A stretch of DNA of 64,000 nucleotides, taken from NCBI RefSeq assembly GCF_030463535.1, contig NC_132899.1:16029490-16093489 (forward strand), in the 5' to 3' direction. A model generated the notes under the pieces. That model was not told the DNA's origin. It did no database searches and was given only the letters and a program-made list of their open reading frames with translations. This DNA is from Salminus brasiliensis. Lineage: Eukaryota > Chordata > Actinopteri > Characiformes > Bryconidae. Each line of letters opens with the position of its first letter. Position 1 is the stretch's first letter. Shown here one piece after another: positions 15,549 through 29,700 of the stretch. Both the position numbers and the translations under genes were made by a program.

Positions 15549-18500
15549 GGATGGCCAAAACCACCTCCTAGTGGTTACGAGTCTTGATTTCGTCCCATTC
15601 TTTTGCTGCTTCAGGTTTCCACGGGTTTGCTTACCAGCCCTCTGTCTTTGTGTCCCAGTAGGGAAGCCTGCAGCCTCCACTTAATCACCACAATGTTCCT
15701 GAAGCTGCTCAGTCTGGTTAATCAACACCACACAACAGGCCAAACGAGTGCACATGTCCAGAAATCACATTTCAGGTCAGTCTTGAGACAAGCTAGGCTC
15801 TTTTTTTTAATAAATAGTTAAGTTCAACATAGCTCACTGAGGGAAGAAGGACACTTTATGAACTTTCTAGCTAATCAGTCGCTCCAAATATTGCAGATTT
15901 TAGTTCCATAGTAGTGGCATCTGGAGTGTTCTCACCCACAAGGCTATGCTTGGTTCACCTTGCAATGAAGAACAGCTGATGATATTATAAATGAATTAAC
16001 ACACCTAACAATCCATTATTACTGATGCAATGTTACAGAAAATGAGCTTTCTGATGCAAGGTTGCTTTGGATTGTGATCAGAATGTTTAGGGCCATCTCT
16101 TCAGTTAATCTCTCAATAATGTATTATCATTGTCTACCATATCAAAACTGGGACTATAAGATTATGCACCGATTACGGTGTTACAACAGCTCAGTGATAG
16201 CAAGACCTCTATCCAGGGTTTAATTATTACAAACAGTATAACACTGTTACTGCTATGATATCCTGCTATATCCAGCCTTTTGCGTTCACTGAAGTTAATG
16301 ATCTACTCTGGTATACCAGGATAGCAGGAGAAGTCTTATCAGCATTTTAATCAGTTAGCACCTCTGTTGTTCCCACACTACATTTCATGCCAGAAAATGG
16401 TTTCTCCCGCTTTGACGTCAAAACTTAAGTGAGCTTTTTACAGCTTGTGCTGAATCTATATGTTGCTGTTGCCTAACTGTCTACCACTGTGATTCTGATG
16501 GTAAAGTGTCCTTCAGTTCTTTTATTACATCTTTTAGAGAGTTTAAGGAACTTCATTAGATGTTTTCTAAGCTTTTTGGGAGAAATTAGGGATCATTACT
16601 TTATCTTCTGAATGACTATTTGGCTGTATTTGTAATCATATCAAATCTATTTTAATATTTCAGAGACAACACAGCTTAAATGCACACAGCTATGAAGAAA
16701 AGGAGCTTTTTAAAAGGACATGTCACAGGGCCTAATGCTTTTCATCAGGCAGACAGCTGACTCTTTGGCATTTATGATGTGGATCGTAATGTTTTTCCTG
16801 ACAGCCACCATTATCTTCTCCAAACCTGTTTTCTGAAGGTGCTGTTTTCATTGTTCCCACGGCAACCTTAAAAAAAATGTCATGATGAAAATTCATTGGG
16901 CTCCCATTGAGCATGGCTGTTTCTATAGCAACCACAAGAGAGATTGGTTGAGATTGGATGAGTAAGAGACAGGCACTGTGCAAGTCTATGGATGTGAGAA
17001 ACGGAAGGAGGAAAGAGCAGAATAGATGAAGAAAAAAAAACAGCAAGTGCATTTCTGAGAGATCAAGAATCTAGAAAAAGAGTGGTGGACACATTATACT
17101 GGTCTTTGATTGACTCCGCTTTTTTGAATTGGGAGGCTCCTTTAGGCGAGTAAGACCAGAGGGGGGAAAAAAGCAAGGGACAGTAAAGAGATTTTTTTGG
17201 GTAGGGGGGGGTGGTTGTATTATGTGCCTTGAGATGTCCACAGTTTTCCTACATGGTCCTCTGTGTGCCCGGGGCATATGGCACTCCCTCTTATGCCCGC
17301 CCCCTCTGGACAGCCCTCCCACCCCTCCTCCCTCCACTGGGGATTTGTCTCTCCCAGGCAGAGCCTCTGGTTTGTAATCAGATGACAGGAGCCGATAATC
17401 CGACACTACAGTCACTCTGCTTTGTTCACTTCTTCAGAAAGTGAGCACGAGGAGGAGGAGAAGAGTGGAGAGGGCAGAGGGAGGAGGGGAGAGAGTGACT
17501 GAGGTGGGAGCTTTCCGGTCAGTTGGAGAGGAAAAAGAAAAAGTGGGAGGTATGTACGCATGTATGTATATGTGTGTGTGTGTGTGTGTGCGTGTGTGTG
17601 TGTGTGTGTGAGGAAGGCGGGTGGTTGTTGACTTACCTGTGGACGTGAGGGACACTACAGCTAGTGCAAGGGTTTTTCCACATACTGAAAATATAAGGAG
17701 ACCGGTGGGTGACTTGAGACTGACTATTAAGTGAAGAAGAAAAAAGCCAGAGATAATGAGAGCAGGAAGGCATTTGGTCTAGTGTGGAGTGCAATAACAC
17801 AAGGTGAGGAAACCTGGCTATATATTTTTTATTTGTATGATCAGAGGGCCATGCATATGTATGTGCATGTGTGTGGGTGTGTATTCAGCCTGTGGCTAGG
17901 ACAGGTGTAGGGTTTCGGGCACTTGTAGGGTCAGATAGTGGGTGTGGGTGTTGGTGCAGGTAGAAGGTGAGTTGATATGGAACACTTAACATGCTATTTT
18001 TAGATGGAAGTGGAGGACAACTGTCATGTTTTCCCATCATGGCCTCAGAGAGATAAAGTCTCTCTGCTACAGGAGTTCCAGAGACATTGCTAGCTTTCAT
18101 GCTTCCAAGTGATTGTATGTTAAAATAATGATTCAAATCAAGTTTAAGTTTAAGTTTGGCTGATTTTGAGGTTAGTTCATTTAGTTCTAGCTAACTGCCT
18201 AAAGTGTTGCCAAAATGGTGCCCATGGTGTCTACTACATTCATTAATTTGGTTTTGATTACTAGCATAAACCTTGAAGTTTGTAACAAAGAGTACGACTT
18301 TAAAACCTTTTTAACAAACTGGGATCTGAAGTGAAGTGACCAGTGAGACCAGATATTTATTAAAGTAGAAGTTGCTTGTATACACTGGAATTAAAAAGAT
18401 GTAGCATGTGTTTTTGTAGGCGTGTACAGTGCACAGGGTTACAGTGCTCACAATTGTATTTGTACTTATTTGAGGACTGATGAAACTGATTCATTGTGTT

Positions 18501-18868
18501 TTATTCAATAAGCTACATTTCCAAAAGTACTCCATACGTTTTTTTTAATTCAGACAAATGAGATTTTCTACTTCGATTTGCCAATCAATCATGTTCACAC
18601 ATATTTAAATATGTTGTCATTAATAGTTCCATACCAAATTCATATCATCTTGAAAAACTCTGCACTACTATGTTAATTTACCATTAGGGGAAGGTGTGGC
18701 AAAACCTCTTTTTGACTTTTTGCTGAAAACATATTTGAGAAAGATGAATAATCATTTATATAAGTAACCTACACATCTCTGCTACAGATTAAAAAAAAAC
18801 ACCAACAACTTTATTTCCAGCCCTAGTGTTAATGACCAATTCAACAGTTAGAGACCTGACTGCAAACT
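15549..18868. other. Spacer between the divergent syt15 and gprin2 genes
   Basis: No coding gene is recognised. 15549-16000 probably holds the syt15 5'UTR and promoter. 17100-17500 is locally GC-rich with long purine and pyrimidine runs and is the only promoter-like composition between the two genes. A TG repeat lies at 17571-17610. Confidence 0.4.
17100..17560. promoter_or_regulatory. GC-rich candidate promoter or 5' noncoding exon region, possibly for gprin2
   Basis: GC-rich and polypurine sequence stands out from the AT-rich surroundings, with open frames on both strands that look compositional rather than coding. GPRIN genes commonly have a 5' noncoding exon upstream of one coding exon, so a distant promoter is expected. 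Linking it to gprin2 is inference. Confidence 0.25.
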
Positions 18869-19010
18869 AGGGGTGTAACGGTACATGTATTCGTACGGAA
18901 CTGTCATGGTACGTGGTTCATAGTTCGGTGCACTCAGTTGAGCAAAGAGTCTAGTCTAAGGTATAAACTATACATTAATCTTAATAGAGCAGGTTTAGCA
19001 CCTTGGCACC
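18869..19010. mobile_element. hAT-type transposon end fragment
   Basis: Begins AGGGGTGTAACGGTACATGT, the typical terminus of abundant fish hAT elements, and continues with TTCGTACGGAACTG and similar motifs. No matching right terminus was found downstream, so it is a truncated copy; its right limit is a guess. Confidence 0.5.
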
Positions 19011-20470
19011 TAAAATATTAATGTACTAACCCGTTTTGTATTAACATGAAGTGATAAAGCATTGCTATGACAACATTAATCACTGTAAGTTCTCCAACCG
19101 CCATTGCTACCGCACTTGCATCATTATCTGCTATTTTATTCTAATAAATGTTTCAGGTGTGAATAGCTCTTCCCTTTCCGTTTTGCTTTGCTTTGTGGGA
19201 TAATGGCGTCCATCATCACCATGCTCAAAAACTGATCAATTCTAAGTATACATCGTGGATATCTGAGTATACTCAGATAATATACACTTTCCATGTACAC
19301 TTTTATCTGTCATCATTAACATACTTCAGACGTTGTGTGTCAAAACACATTGAACATGCTAAAGTTTACACTTCACTACCTCAGGGGATGCTATATGGTA
19401 CTAGATGATACAAACTGTAAATTGCACAACTTTTCATTCAAACGAAATGAAAAGAAACCACAGGTGAGGTTAATTATAACAGATGGAATTGTAACAACAC
19501 TTAAATGTCTGGTAAACTGATACAAACACATGTAGTTGTATATATAGGTCTGTGTTCTTTGAAATCTTAAGCTTTTAAACTAAATACATTTAAACATCAG
19601 CATCCTGGTTAGTGAAAAGAGGTTGCATGGAAACATGGAAATAAAATGATTATATAATACTTACTTGATAGCTATAGTCCTTCATTGTTTATCGTTGAAG
19701 GTTTCTCATGGGAGGCTAACCCCCCTGTGTGGAGGCTGTACTTCTAGCCAAGCTAGCACTCTTGCACTGTTGTTTACATGCTTTACAATTGGTCAGTATT
19801 ACAGATACTGAGAGAGTTATTAAAATGAAATATGAGTGAATTCTGTGCCTTATACACCCAACTCAGTAATCACACATGGCTATAAGGTGAGAACTAAAAG
19901 AACATTCGGCTAGGTTCTGTTTGATGAAATAAAATACCTGTATTACATTTACCCCACTTTTTACTTGTATATACATACACATGTTTATACATGCATGTAT
20001 ATTTTTGGCTTCCTCTTTTACTTTTGTAAGAGTTTGGCACAGCACCCATTCTGTCACTGAGGTGTTTCTCTGTACTTGTCCCACCCCTGGGTGTACCTAT
20101 TGAGCATCATGGTAAAAGCAGCTCTGAAGAATGAATATGATCAGTCTTTCTGTGAAAAAGATCTGATACTGCTAAACAGGTTTATGTGCAAGAGGTAGCT
20201 GGTACCTGAGCTTGTTCAGAAACTCTGTTTCTCAAACAGGAATAAAACTGTTTAAGCTCTAAGAGTAAGCTCAATTGTCATGTCAGTTTGTTGCATCTGT
20301 AACATGACTATGTGAAAGTCTTGCTTGAGAATGTGCTGTGTATACAAAAATATCATAAAAGGAACAAACTATAAATCCATATGTGCTGTAGTGTGCCTTT
20401 TAACAACATATGGATGCAGATCTTACAGGAAATAGCTTAGGGCTGTCTTATGGTTGGAAGCCAGTTCTAA

Positions 20471-20474
<4 letters not shown>

Positions 20475-20509
<35 letters not shown>
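20475..20509. repeat. (GT)n microsatellite
   Basis: About 17 uninterrupted GT units in the gprin2 upstream spacer. Confidence 0.9.
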
Positions 20510-20510
<1 letters not shown>

Positions 20511-21554
20511 TGACAGTGGAAAGTGACACATTAGCAGGGGTCCCAAAATCATCTTCCGAATCCGCTCAACTGACTGAAGTGTGATATAAACAGAGCTAGC
20601 GTAGCCTGTCGCTAAGCACTGTCAAAATCTGCTCAAACTGCTGTGGGTTTACTACTGGGTGTTTCAAGCTGCAGTACGTTATAACTGCAATACTTTGTAG
20701 CAGTTACACATTTCAAGTCATGATATGGAGATGCTTACTGCTTCTTGAACACTCATGTTTTTGGGTATTAGTCTGCTGATTGCCCCTAGAGAGACCAGCA
20801 TTGTGTAGCACCTACATGACTGTGTGTTCTTAAGTGAAGTTGGCAAATGGCATGTTGTGGCTAATATCCTTAAGGCTCAGCTTGGTATTAGGGTACAGTA
20901 ATCTGATAAATCAGTAAGTGCATGTTCTTTGCTCAAACTATGTTCTTCTTTCTACCTACAAAAAATAATGGTGTTAAAAATACGGACATTAAAGGTGCTG
21001 TATATAATTCTGGAGAATGACACCAACATTTAAACAAACACACAATCCCTTTTGTGGGTCTTTGTGGCCATAAAACCCTTCACAAATGTTCTATGTGTAT
21101 CAAACACCATGATACAACTTTAGAGAGAAGGAGCTGTGGGTTAGCACATTGTTGCTACAATTTCTGCAGCTAATCAAACAAGTTGTGATTATCGATGATC
21201 AAACGTTTACAAACGGAACAAAACAATATTGACCCATTTCTGTGAAGGAGCCAAAATAAGTATGTTACCCACCTATTGAGCAGGAGAGAGAGAAATATCC
21301 TCATCCTGTTTCATGCCTTTCAGTGGTCGGAGGACTCTCCACTTTTCTCCACGCCTCACCAGTGTTTGCAAATGTCTTTGAAACTTATTGTTCAGCTTTT
21401 GATAGTCAGAGCTTTTCCTTTTTTGGCTGTTTTTCAAACATCTCTCCTTAACAATGCGTGTAGTTCAACATGTAGCATGTGCCAAATACACATTCTTCCC
21501 TTCCCCATCTTGTGCATGAGAACAAACACCCCCGTTGGTGATTAGCTAGAATAG

Positions 21555-23072
<1,518 letters not shown>

Positions 23073-24558
23073 GGAGACGAATGACACTAAAAGCTTACAA
23101 TTGTAGTTGACCTCCAATACCTGTAAATGGCCTTCTTTACCTCCCAAGCACTTCTCTTGCCAACATATTGGATGCTGCCTAATCAGCTGGCCAGGTCGGA
23201 GTCTAATGAAGTAAACCAAGAAAAATCTGTAGTTTGCAATTTGGCTCAACCTTGACCAAGGACTTCTCTGGAAAGATATCGGAGAATTTTGAAGGCGTTG
23301 CTGTCCTTCATGGAGGTAAGAGTTAGATCCTGATTCTGGACTCTTACACTCAGGGACAACTTCAGGCAATACATGACACAAACACACACGTACACAAGCA
23401 TGTGCACACATACTCATGCACTGTGCCAAATCCAAACTAAAGAAGTGAATTTGAAGGTTGGTAGGATATAGAGAAATGAACGTGCGAAACTTTATACATA
23501 TACGTAATTTATACGTAGGATATTTAGCAAGCTTCTCAATGCTTATATGCATATATAATATACAAAATACAGTGTGTCATTATTATTAAAGAACAGTTTT
23601 ATGAGTTTAGAATGTGGCCTACACAAAAACAGACATACATATGAAATACTAAAAAATAAGGTTAATCACCATTGTTATTCATGCAAACTGTTAAAAGCAA
23701 GTATCTTTCCTTGATTTCTCCTGTTCACAGCTCAGCAGACCTCCCAAAAGGTCAAATCCATTTAACTCATTGTGGAATTGAACATTAGTTGTATGTCCAT
23801 TACATGCAGTGTAAGATGGTGAAAACGCTGTTGGTAACATTTTACAGTGGTCTAGGTTCCAGGTATCCATCAAAAACAAATTAATTCCTAAAATCATGTT
23901 TGCTGGAAAGAGATATGGAAAGAACAAAGACATTAAAACTTACTAACTAAGAAACAAAAAAACGCATTTATTAATCATATACCAATATACCAATACTGCT
24001 CAAATTCAACTGCCTGCTTTCAGAGAATGTCTGTATTTGGCTCAAGGAAACTACATTTACAGTAGTATAGTAATTTGCAGTATATACATAGCATTTAAGG
24101 CTTCCAATAGATAGTCAGTAGGATCTGTAGGAAGCCCCTTCAGTAATTTATATTTTTGGAGTAATTTGGTTATATTATTTGCCCAGTATTGTACTTAAAC
24201 ACCATGTACCAAATACCATATAATTCAAATTTGCTTCCTTTTACAGTCTTGCTTCATCTCAATTAGCAAATCTGTTCTGTCTCTCCACTTTATTACACTG
24301 AAAAGGTAAAAAAAAAGGCAAAAATGGATGAACATGGCTTGTAAAATGTTTTGCTTTTAAATCTTTTCTTTGCATTTCCGAGTATTTACTTTTACTTTCA
24401 TCTTTGTACTTTCAATTTTTTTATCAGCAACAATCAAATCACTTATTTCCCTAATTGTGCTACATACCTAGAACGTATGGGACTGTAAAAGGAAGCATTT
24501 ATTATAGGATCAGTTATGATAGAACATATGACTGATGTAATCAGCTGAAATTTAAAGT
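23073..24558. other. gprin2 3'UTR and AT-rich spacer
   Basis: Non-coding. Sequence just after the stop is plausible 3'UTR; an ATTAAA lies near 23586. Nothing else is recognised. Confidence 0.4.
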
Positions 24559-24949
24559 ACACAATATGTTCAAATGTTTGTGGACACCCCTTCTAATGAA
24601 TGCATTCAGCTACTTTAAGCTGCACCCAATGCTGACACAGATGTGCACATGAACACAAACAGATTGTCTAGTCCCTGTTGAGAAGTACTGCCAGTACAAT
24701 ATGACTCTCTGGGGCAGATAAACATGGACCCATGGCATCATGCCTAATGCCAGGTAAACCCCCCCCTCCCCCCCCCCAAGTCAGGGAGTTGGGGGTGAGG
24801 TGGAGTTGCGATTATCCAACATCCTGAATGCAGTTTTCACAAATCTAGTAGAAAGCCTTCACTGGGCAGTAGAGACTCTTTTTTAATACCCTTGATTTCA
24901 GAAAAAGCAATGAACAGGCAGGTGTCCCAATACCTTTGTCCATATGGTG
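24559..24949. mobile_element. Tc1/mariner-type MITE, near-complete
   Basis: The left end (ACAATATGTTCAAATGTTTG) and right end (CCTTTGTCCATATGGTG) are imperfect inverted repeats. It shares its interior with the copies at 5742, 9015 and 51884 and contains a C-rich homopolymer tract near 24760. No coding capacity. Confidence 0.65.
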
Positions 24950-26720
24950 AAGAATAAGTGAAAAGATAATTAAAGAGACTTACTGTATTCCTGTGAGTGA
25001 ATGTGTATTATGCCAGTTTTGGTCAAATCTCCAGGCTGTTTTCACAGCTTTGTTCTTTTGCCAAAGCAATTTCATATCTTTATTGACCACAACATTGTGA
25101 TTGAATGTCAATAGATTCTAATAAACATATGACAGTATAGGGCAGAACGGTTTTGTTGTACAATTTCTACTAAAACGTTAACGTTTATATATATATATAT
25201 ATATATTCATGTATTATACTGCTTCACAATAGCTTATGTCTTAATGTATGGGCAACAATAAACTGTTTAATAAACAGTAAATTTCTGTTGGTTTGTTCTG
25301 GATATGTAAAAAATATATATAGTGTGATGCTTTTCAAAGATAGATGACCTGCCACTGGGAGACATTTTAAAAGAGCATGTTTGTTTGAGGGAGAGGGAAT
25401 ATATGTGTGTCTGTATGTGTGTGTGAAGAGAGAGAGAGAGAGAGAGTACACATGAGAGAGGGTCCTGCTAAACTTGGTGAACTGTGCTTTGGTGAAATGC
25501 CCTGGACATTTCCACAGCCTTTGAGCATTTGGATGATCAGGCACATTCTCTGGTATTGAGCACCTCATCTCACTGCTTTTTCTGTTGTGTGTGTGTGTTG
25601 TTCCATGTCTCACTGTTTACGGTGAACACAACAACGGAGCATAAACATTGACATGGCACAGTGGAAGACAACATTGTTCACCAGTGCCAGTTAGCCTTAC
25701 CACCAGCGTCTGTCTGACATTTCATCAATGTATGAGGAAATACATAAACCTTTGTTAACCTTAATGTATACTGTCCAAATTCAGAATCTCAGCATGACTA
25801 CACCTACGTATTGTGGTAAAGAATGGCCAGTCTTCTGCTCTACCTCTCACGCCATCTGCTGGTAATGCACAGGTTTATCACCCACTCTCTAAAGCCCCAT
25901 TCAGGGATTGTACAGCTCCGTAGCTGCCACAGTGTGATGTTTACTATTGTAGTTATTAAAAGGGTTCCATTAAAGTCCAACCTGGGGAATCTTTTGGTCT
26001 TAAGTACTTTAGATTGAACCCTGGATCATCTGGACCATCATTCTGGACCAGAATTTTCAACAATATTTTTAACCAATGACCCTCGCTGCCATCCGGCCAA
26101 AAGTTTTATTACACATTTCTTTTACAAAAATATAGCCCACACGTCCCTGCACAGAAGTCCTTGGAGTTACTGAATAACCAGCCTTAGTGTGCCTTGTATA
26201 AGCCTTGTAGTGTTACAGGGTTAAGAATTGTGAAATGTAGAGAAAATCATTTGTCATTATCTGGTCCAAGTATTCCAAATCCTTAATTATTTAAATATTA
26301 ACTTCAAACTTAGTACCGTTTCACCTTACAGTTATCCTTATGTTACAATCATTTTGTGGAAGCTCCTTTTTTAACTAGCTTTGAGTAAAGCTAAGTCCCT
26401 GATTTGGCCCTGTGTGGCAGCTAAAGGTCATGTGAAGGTCAGCAGGTCTTCTAATCCAAATAGTGAGTGGCATGGCGTGACTGGCAGGAGGAAGGGAAGT
26501 GTATTCTGGGTAAGTTGTTTTGCACTGCAGCGATGGAGGATGAGTTGGAAAGTGCTGATGGAACTCTCACGCTGCTCTGGGGGCCAGCCTGTTCCGAAAC
26601 CCCCCCCCCAACCTTCCTCACCAGAACAATCCAGGAGCATGGGAGGGGCATTGTGGATACCCTTTGTCCAGGGAGAGAGGGTTGTAGCTGGGACAAAGGG
26701 CAGCTTCAGCTGCGGGCATG
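24950..26720. other. Spacer upstream of the elastase-like gene
   Basis: AT-rich with TA (25186-25206) and GA (25432-25446) microsatellites. 26380-26720 becomes GC-richer and is probably the proximal promoter of the protease. No independent gene is recognised. Confidence 0.4.
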
Positions 26721-26730
26721 CTATAAAAGG
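26721..26730 (+). promoter_or_regulatory. TATA box of the elastase-like protease gene
   Basis: CTATAAAAGG lies about 40 bases before the ATG at 26766, so transcription would start near 26750 with a very short 5'UTR. This arrangement is typical of digestive-protease genes with strong tissue-specific promoters. Confidence 0.7.
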
Positions 26731-26765
26731 CGGTTCTCCAGAGCGGCGGCACTGTAAACTGGATC

Positions 26766-29700
26766 ATGGAAAGGAGGTGCCCCCTGTTACCCCTGCTGCT
26801 GCTGCTGCTGCTGGGCCCGGCGCTGGAGACGGCCTACACCCACGCTTTCACCCCCAGCCGCCTCCAGCAGCACAAAGTTCTCCACCTGGGTGAGAGTCAC
26901 CAAGGATTTCGATCTTTTACTCTAGATACATAGATTTCATAAGTTCACTTTATAAAGTAAAGGTCTACGCAGTTGTTTTGCCTGCTCTTGGAGATTAAAT
27001 GTGTGAGCTGTGTGCTCAAGTAGTAGCTGTGTGCAATAACTGTGAGCTTTCCACAGCCTCTGTATTCAACTGACAACATGTCTTGCTTTATGATAAAATC
27101 AAAGCTTTTTATTTAAATATTAATGTTAAGGCCTATTGTCAAGCATCTTTCAAGCAGGGTTGCAGTGGTATGCCAGTTTAGGCATACCATGGTATGAAAA
27201 TGAATGGTTATCATATGTACCTTTTTTAAGGTACTGAAAAAAAGCAACAACACAGAGAATCAAATACATTTCTTACCAAACAATCAATTGATTAATGGTG
27301 AAACTAATCAGTAGATTAATCTATAATAAAAATAGTAATTTGCTGGAAACAAAGTTTAATAGAGCTTCACTTCTCCTGCAGCTTTCTTATTCATTTATTT
27401 TTAAAGGGAAAATATTTACACATACTTTAATTAATAATTGTAATTATTAGTTAATAGTAGTTTCAAGCTTTAACTATAGTCAAGGGTCAATGTATAATTC
27501 CAACTATAAGAAGAAGAACAATAGCATCAAGAGAAAGAATTGTGAAATTATTTATGTTTGCTGGGAGAGTTATCATACTGGACAAATATCACACCCTACT
27601 ATCAAATTCACTATATATAGTCTATAGTACATCAGTCATAACAAAACCTGGTATGTGGCAAATACAAAATTTTCATAAATTCTTTCAAAAATTCTTCATA
27701 AAACACAATATAGGTACATTGTACAATATAAAGGGAACCACCTTCAAATTATGTTACATTTTAAAAACAACAACATCAAGTTCAATCAGTGGTCCAATAA
27801 GACACAAATCCTCATCAAAGAATTCTAAAGAAACAATATTCATTATCCATTTGATATGTAATGACTTCTCATGATTATTTTTATATTTACAGCACTGGCC
27901 AGTGGTTCTGTTAAAAGATTATGATATTGAACTGTAAGAAACCTCAAATTGATCTGATAAACAAAAAAATTAACATGGATAAAATAAACTGTTCCTGATG
28001 TTTAATATTGATTTTATATGAGGAGTCGTTGGGTGCCTTCACCACTGAATGTTAGAAATGCTTTGTTTTGTCCTCAGATTGGCCTAAAGACTGCGGCCTG
28101 GCTCATTTCAAACCGAACACTGCAGAGCGCATCGTATCAGGCAATGAGGCGAGACCTCACTCCTGGCCTTGGCAGGTCTCACTGCAGGTGAAGAACTTTA
28201 GCTAGTTTCAAAACTGAAAGCCACTTGATAATCAGAAGCTACTGGAAACTGAGACGTCTACACCTTCTCACTCTTCATAGGTTCGTCCCAGAGGCAGCAA
28301 GCACTATGTCCATGTGTGTGGAGGAACTCTGATCCACAAGAACTGGGTGCTCACTGCAGCGCACTGTTTCCAGAAGTAAGATTTACTAAGAATCTGGAGA
28401 CATAAAAAATGCTTTGGAATATCTGTGTCACAGGACAAAGGTTCTGCACCCTAAACTGTTAAAAGCATGAGATCATTTTGGAACTTTTTGTGGTTCTTCT
28501 GTGGAGGAACCTCTTAAGGTGCTTTTTTCCCTTAAAGGTTAATCAAAGCACCGTAAGAGGTTCCTCTCAGTCCTAACTCCTATATAAAGGGTGGATTTTG
28601 CTCAAAGTGGATGCTACCTGAAATCCAGCCTAATTCATTTGAGCTCCCTCCCATACAGTCATACATTATTTTCTATTTTTTACTATGATTATCTGCAGAA
28701 CATGGTTAAAACATCCAAAATGTCTTTTAAACCCTGCTGGCCATAAAGTGCCTGGCTGACAGAGTGCGATACCCAAGCTCAGAAAAAATGCCACTGTTGG
28801 GCCCTTGAGCAACGTCTTTAACCCTCTCCACTCCACACCACAAGGATGGGTTAAAGGCAGAGGCCAAATTCCATCTGTGTCCAACACAAATAGTGAATAT
28901 GGATGTCTTGTCTTGTGTCTTCTTGAGTGCCGTGTTGTTGTTGTTCTGATTGACTGTATCATATTGTGCAGGGGAAAAGCTGAGGATGCAGGAAGCTGGC
29001 GGATTGTGTTGGGGAAGCATCAGCTGAGGAGGTCAGAAACAGCCGAGCGCATGTTCCCTGTGAAGAGGATTTACAGGCATGAGCATTTTCGCTATCCGAC
29101 GCACAGCGAGCTGGACTATGACATCGCTCTGGTTAAAGCTGGCACGGATATCCAGCCCAGCAACTTCATCCGCTACGCCTGCCTGCCGCGCAAGCAGACC
29201 AGCCTGAAACCGGGTCACTATTGCTGGGTGACTGGCTGGGGTGACACACGAGGTAAAGAGTTAACAGATTCACTACTGTCAGCCAAATATCCAGCATGGT
29301 AAGCTATGATAAACTTCAGTGTACTGTACAGAAGAATGAACAGAAACACTTTACTGACAATGCAAATGTGTGTCCCAGGTGGGAAAGAGAACGTGTCGCT
29401 GGCTGAGGCACTCAACCAAGCCCGTCTGCCCATCATTGACTACAAAACATGCAGACAGAAGAAGTTCTGGGGAGACCGTGTGAGGGACTCCATGATCTGT
29501 GCTGGGTTCAGAGACACAGAGGGACCTCCTGCTGCCTGCCAGGTAAAGTAGACAGGTGCACCATGAAATTAATGTCTAGATTAGGAGATCTGGAACATTT
29601 GTAGTTGTCAATTCTATAGCTTTTCCAATCTAAACCACTGAATATTAAAGCTTAAATATATATGAATAAACAGCGCTGAGTATCTATTACTAGGACTTGT

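Noticed and set aside
17071-17415. Overlapping open frames on both strands in the syt15-gprin2 spacer
   Set aside because: Low-complexity Pro/Gly content from GC-rich, purine-rich DNA; no splice support.
26381-26893. 170-codon + frame over the protease promoter and first exon
   Set aside because: It is in a different frame from the signal peptide and runs through the TATA box; a shadow of GC-rich sequence.
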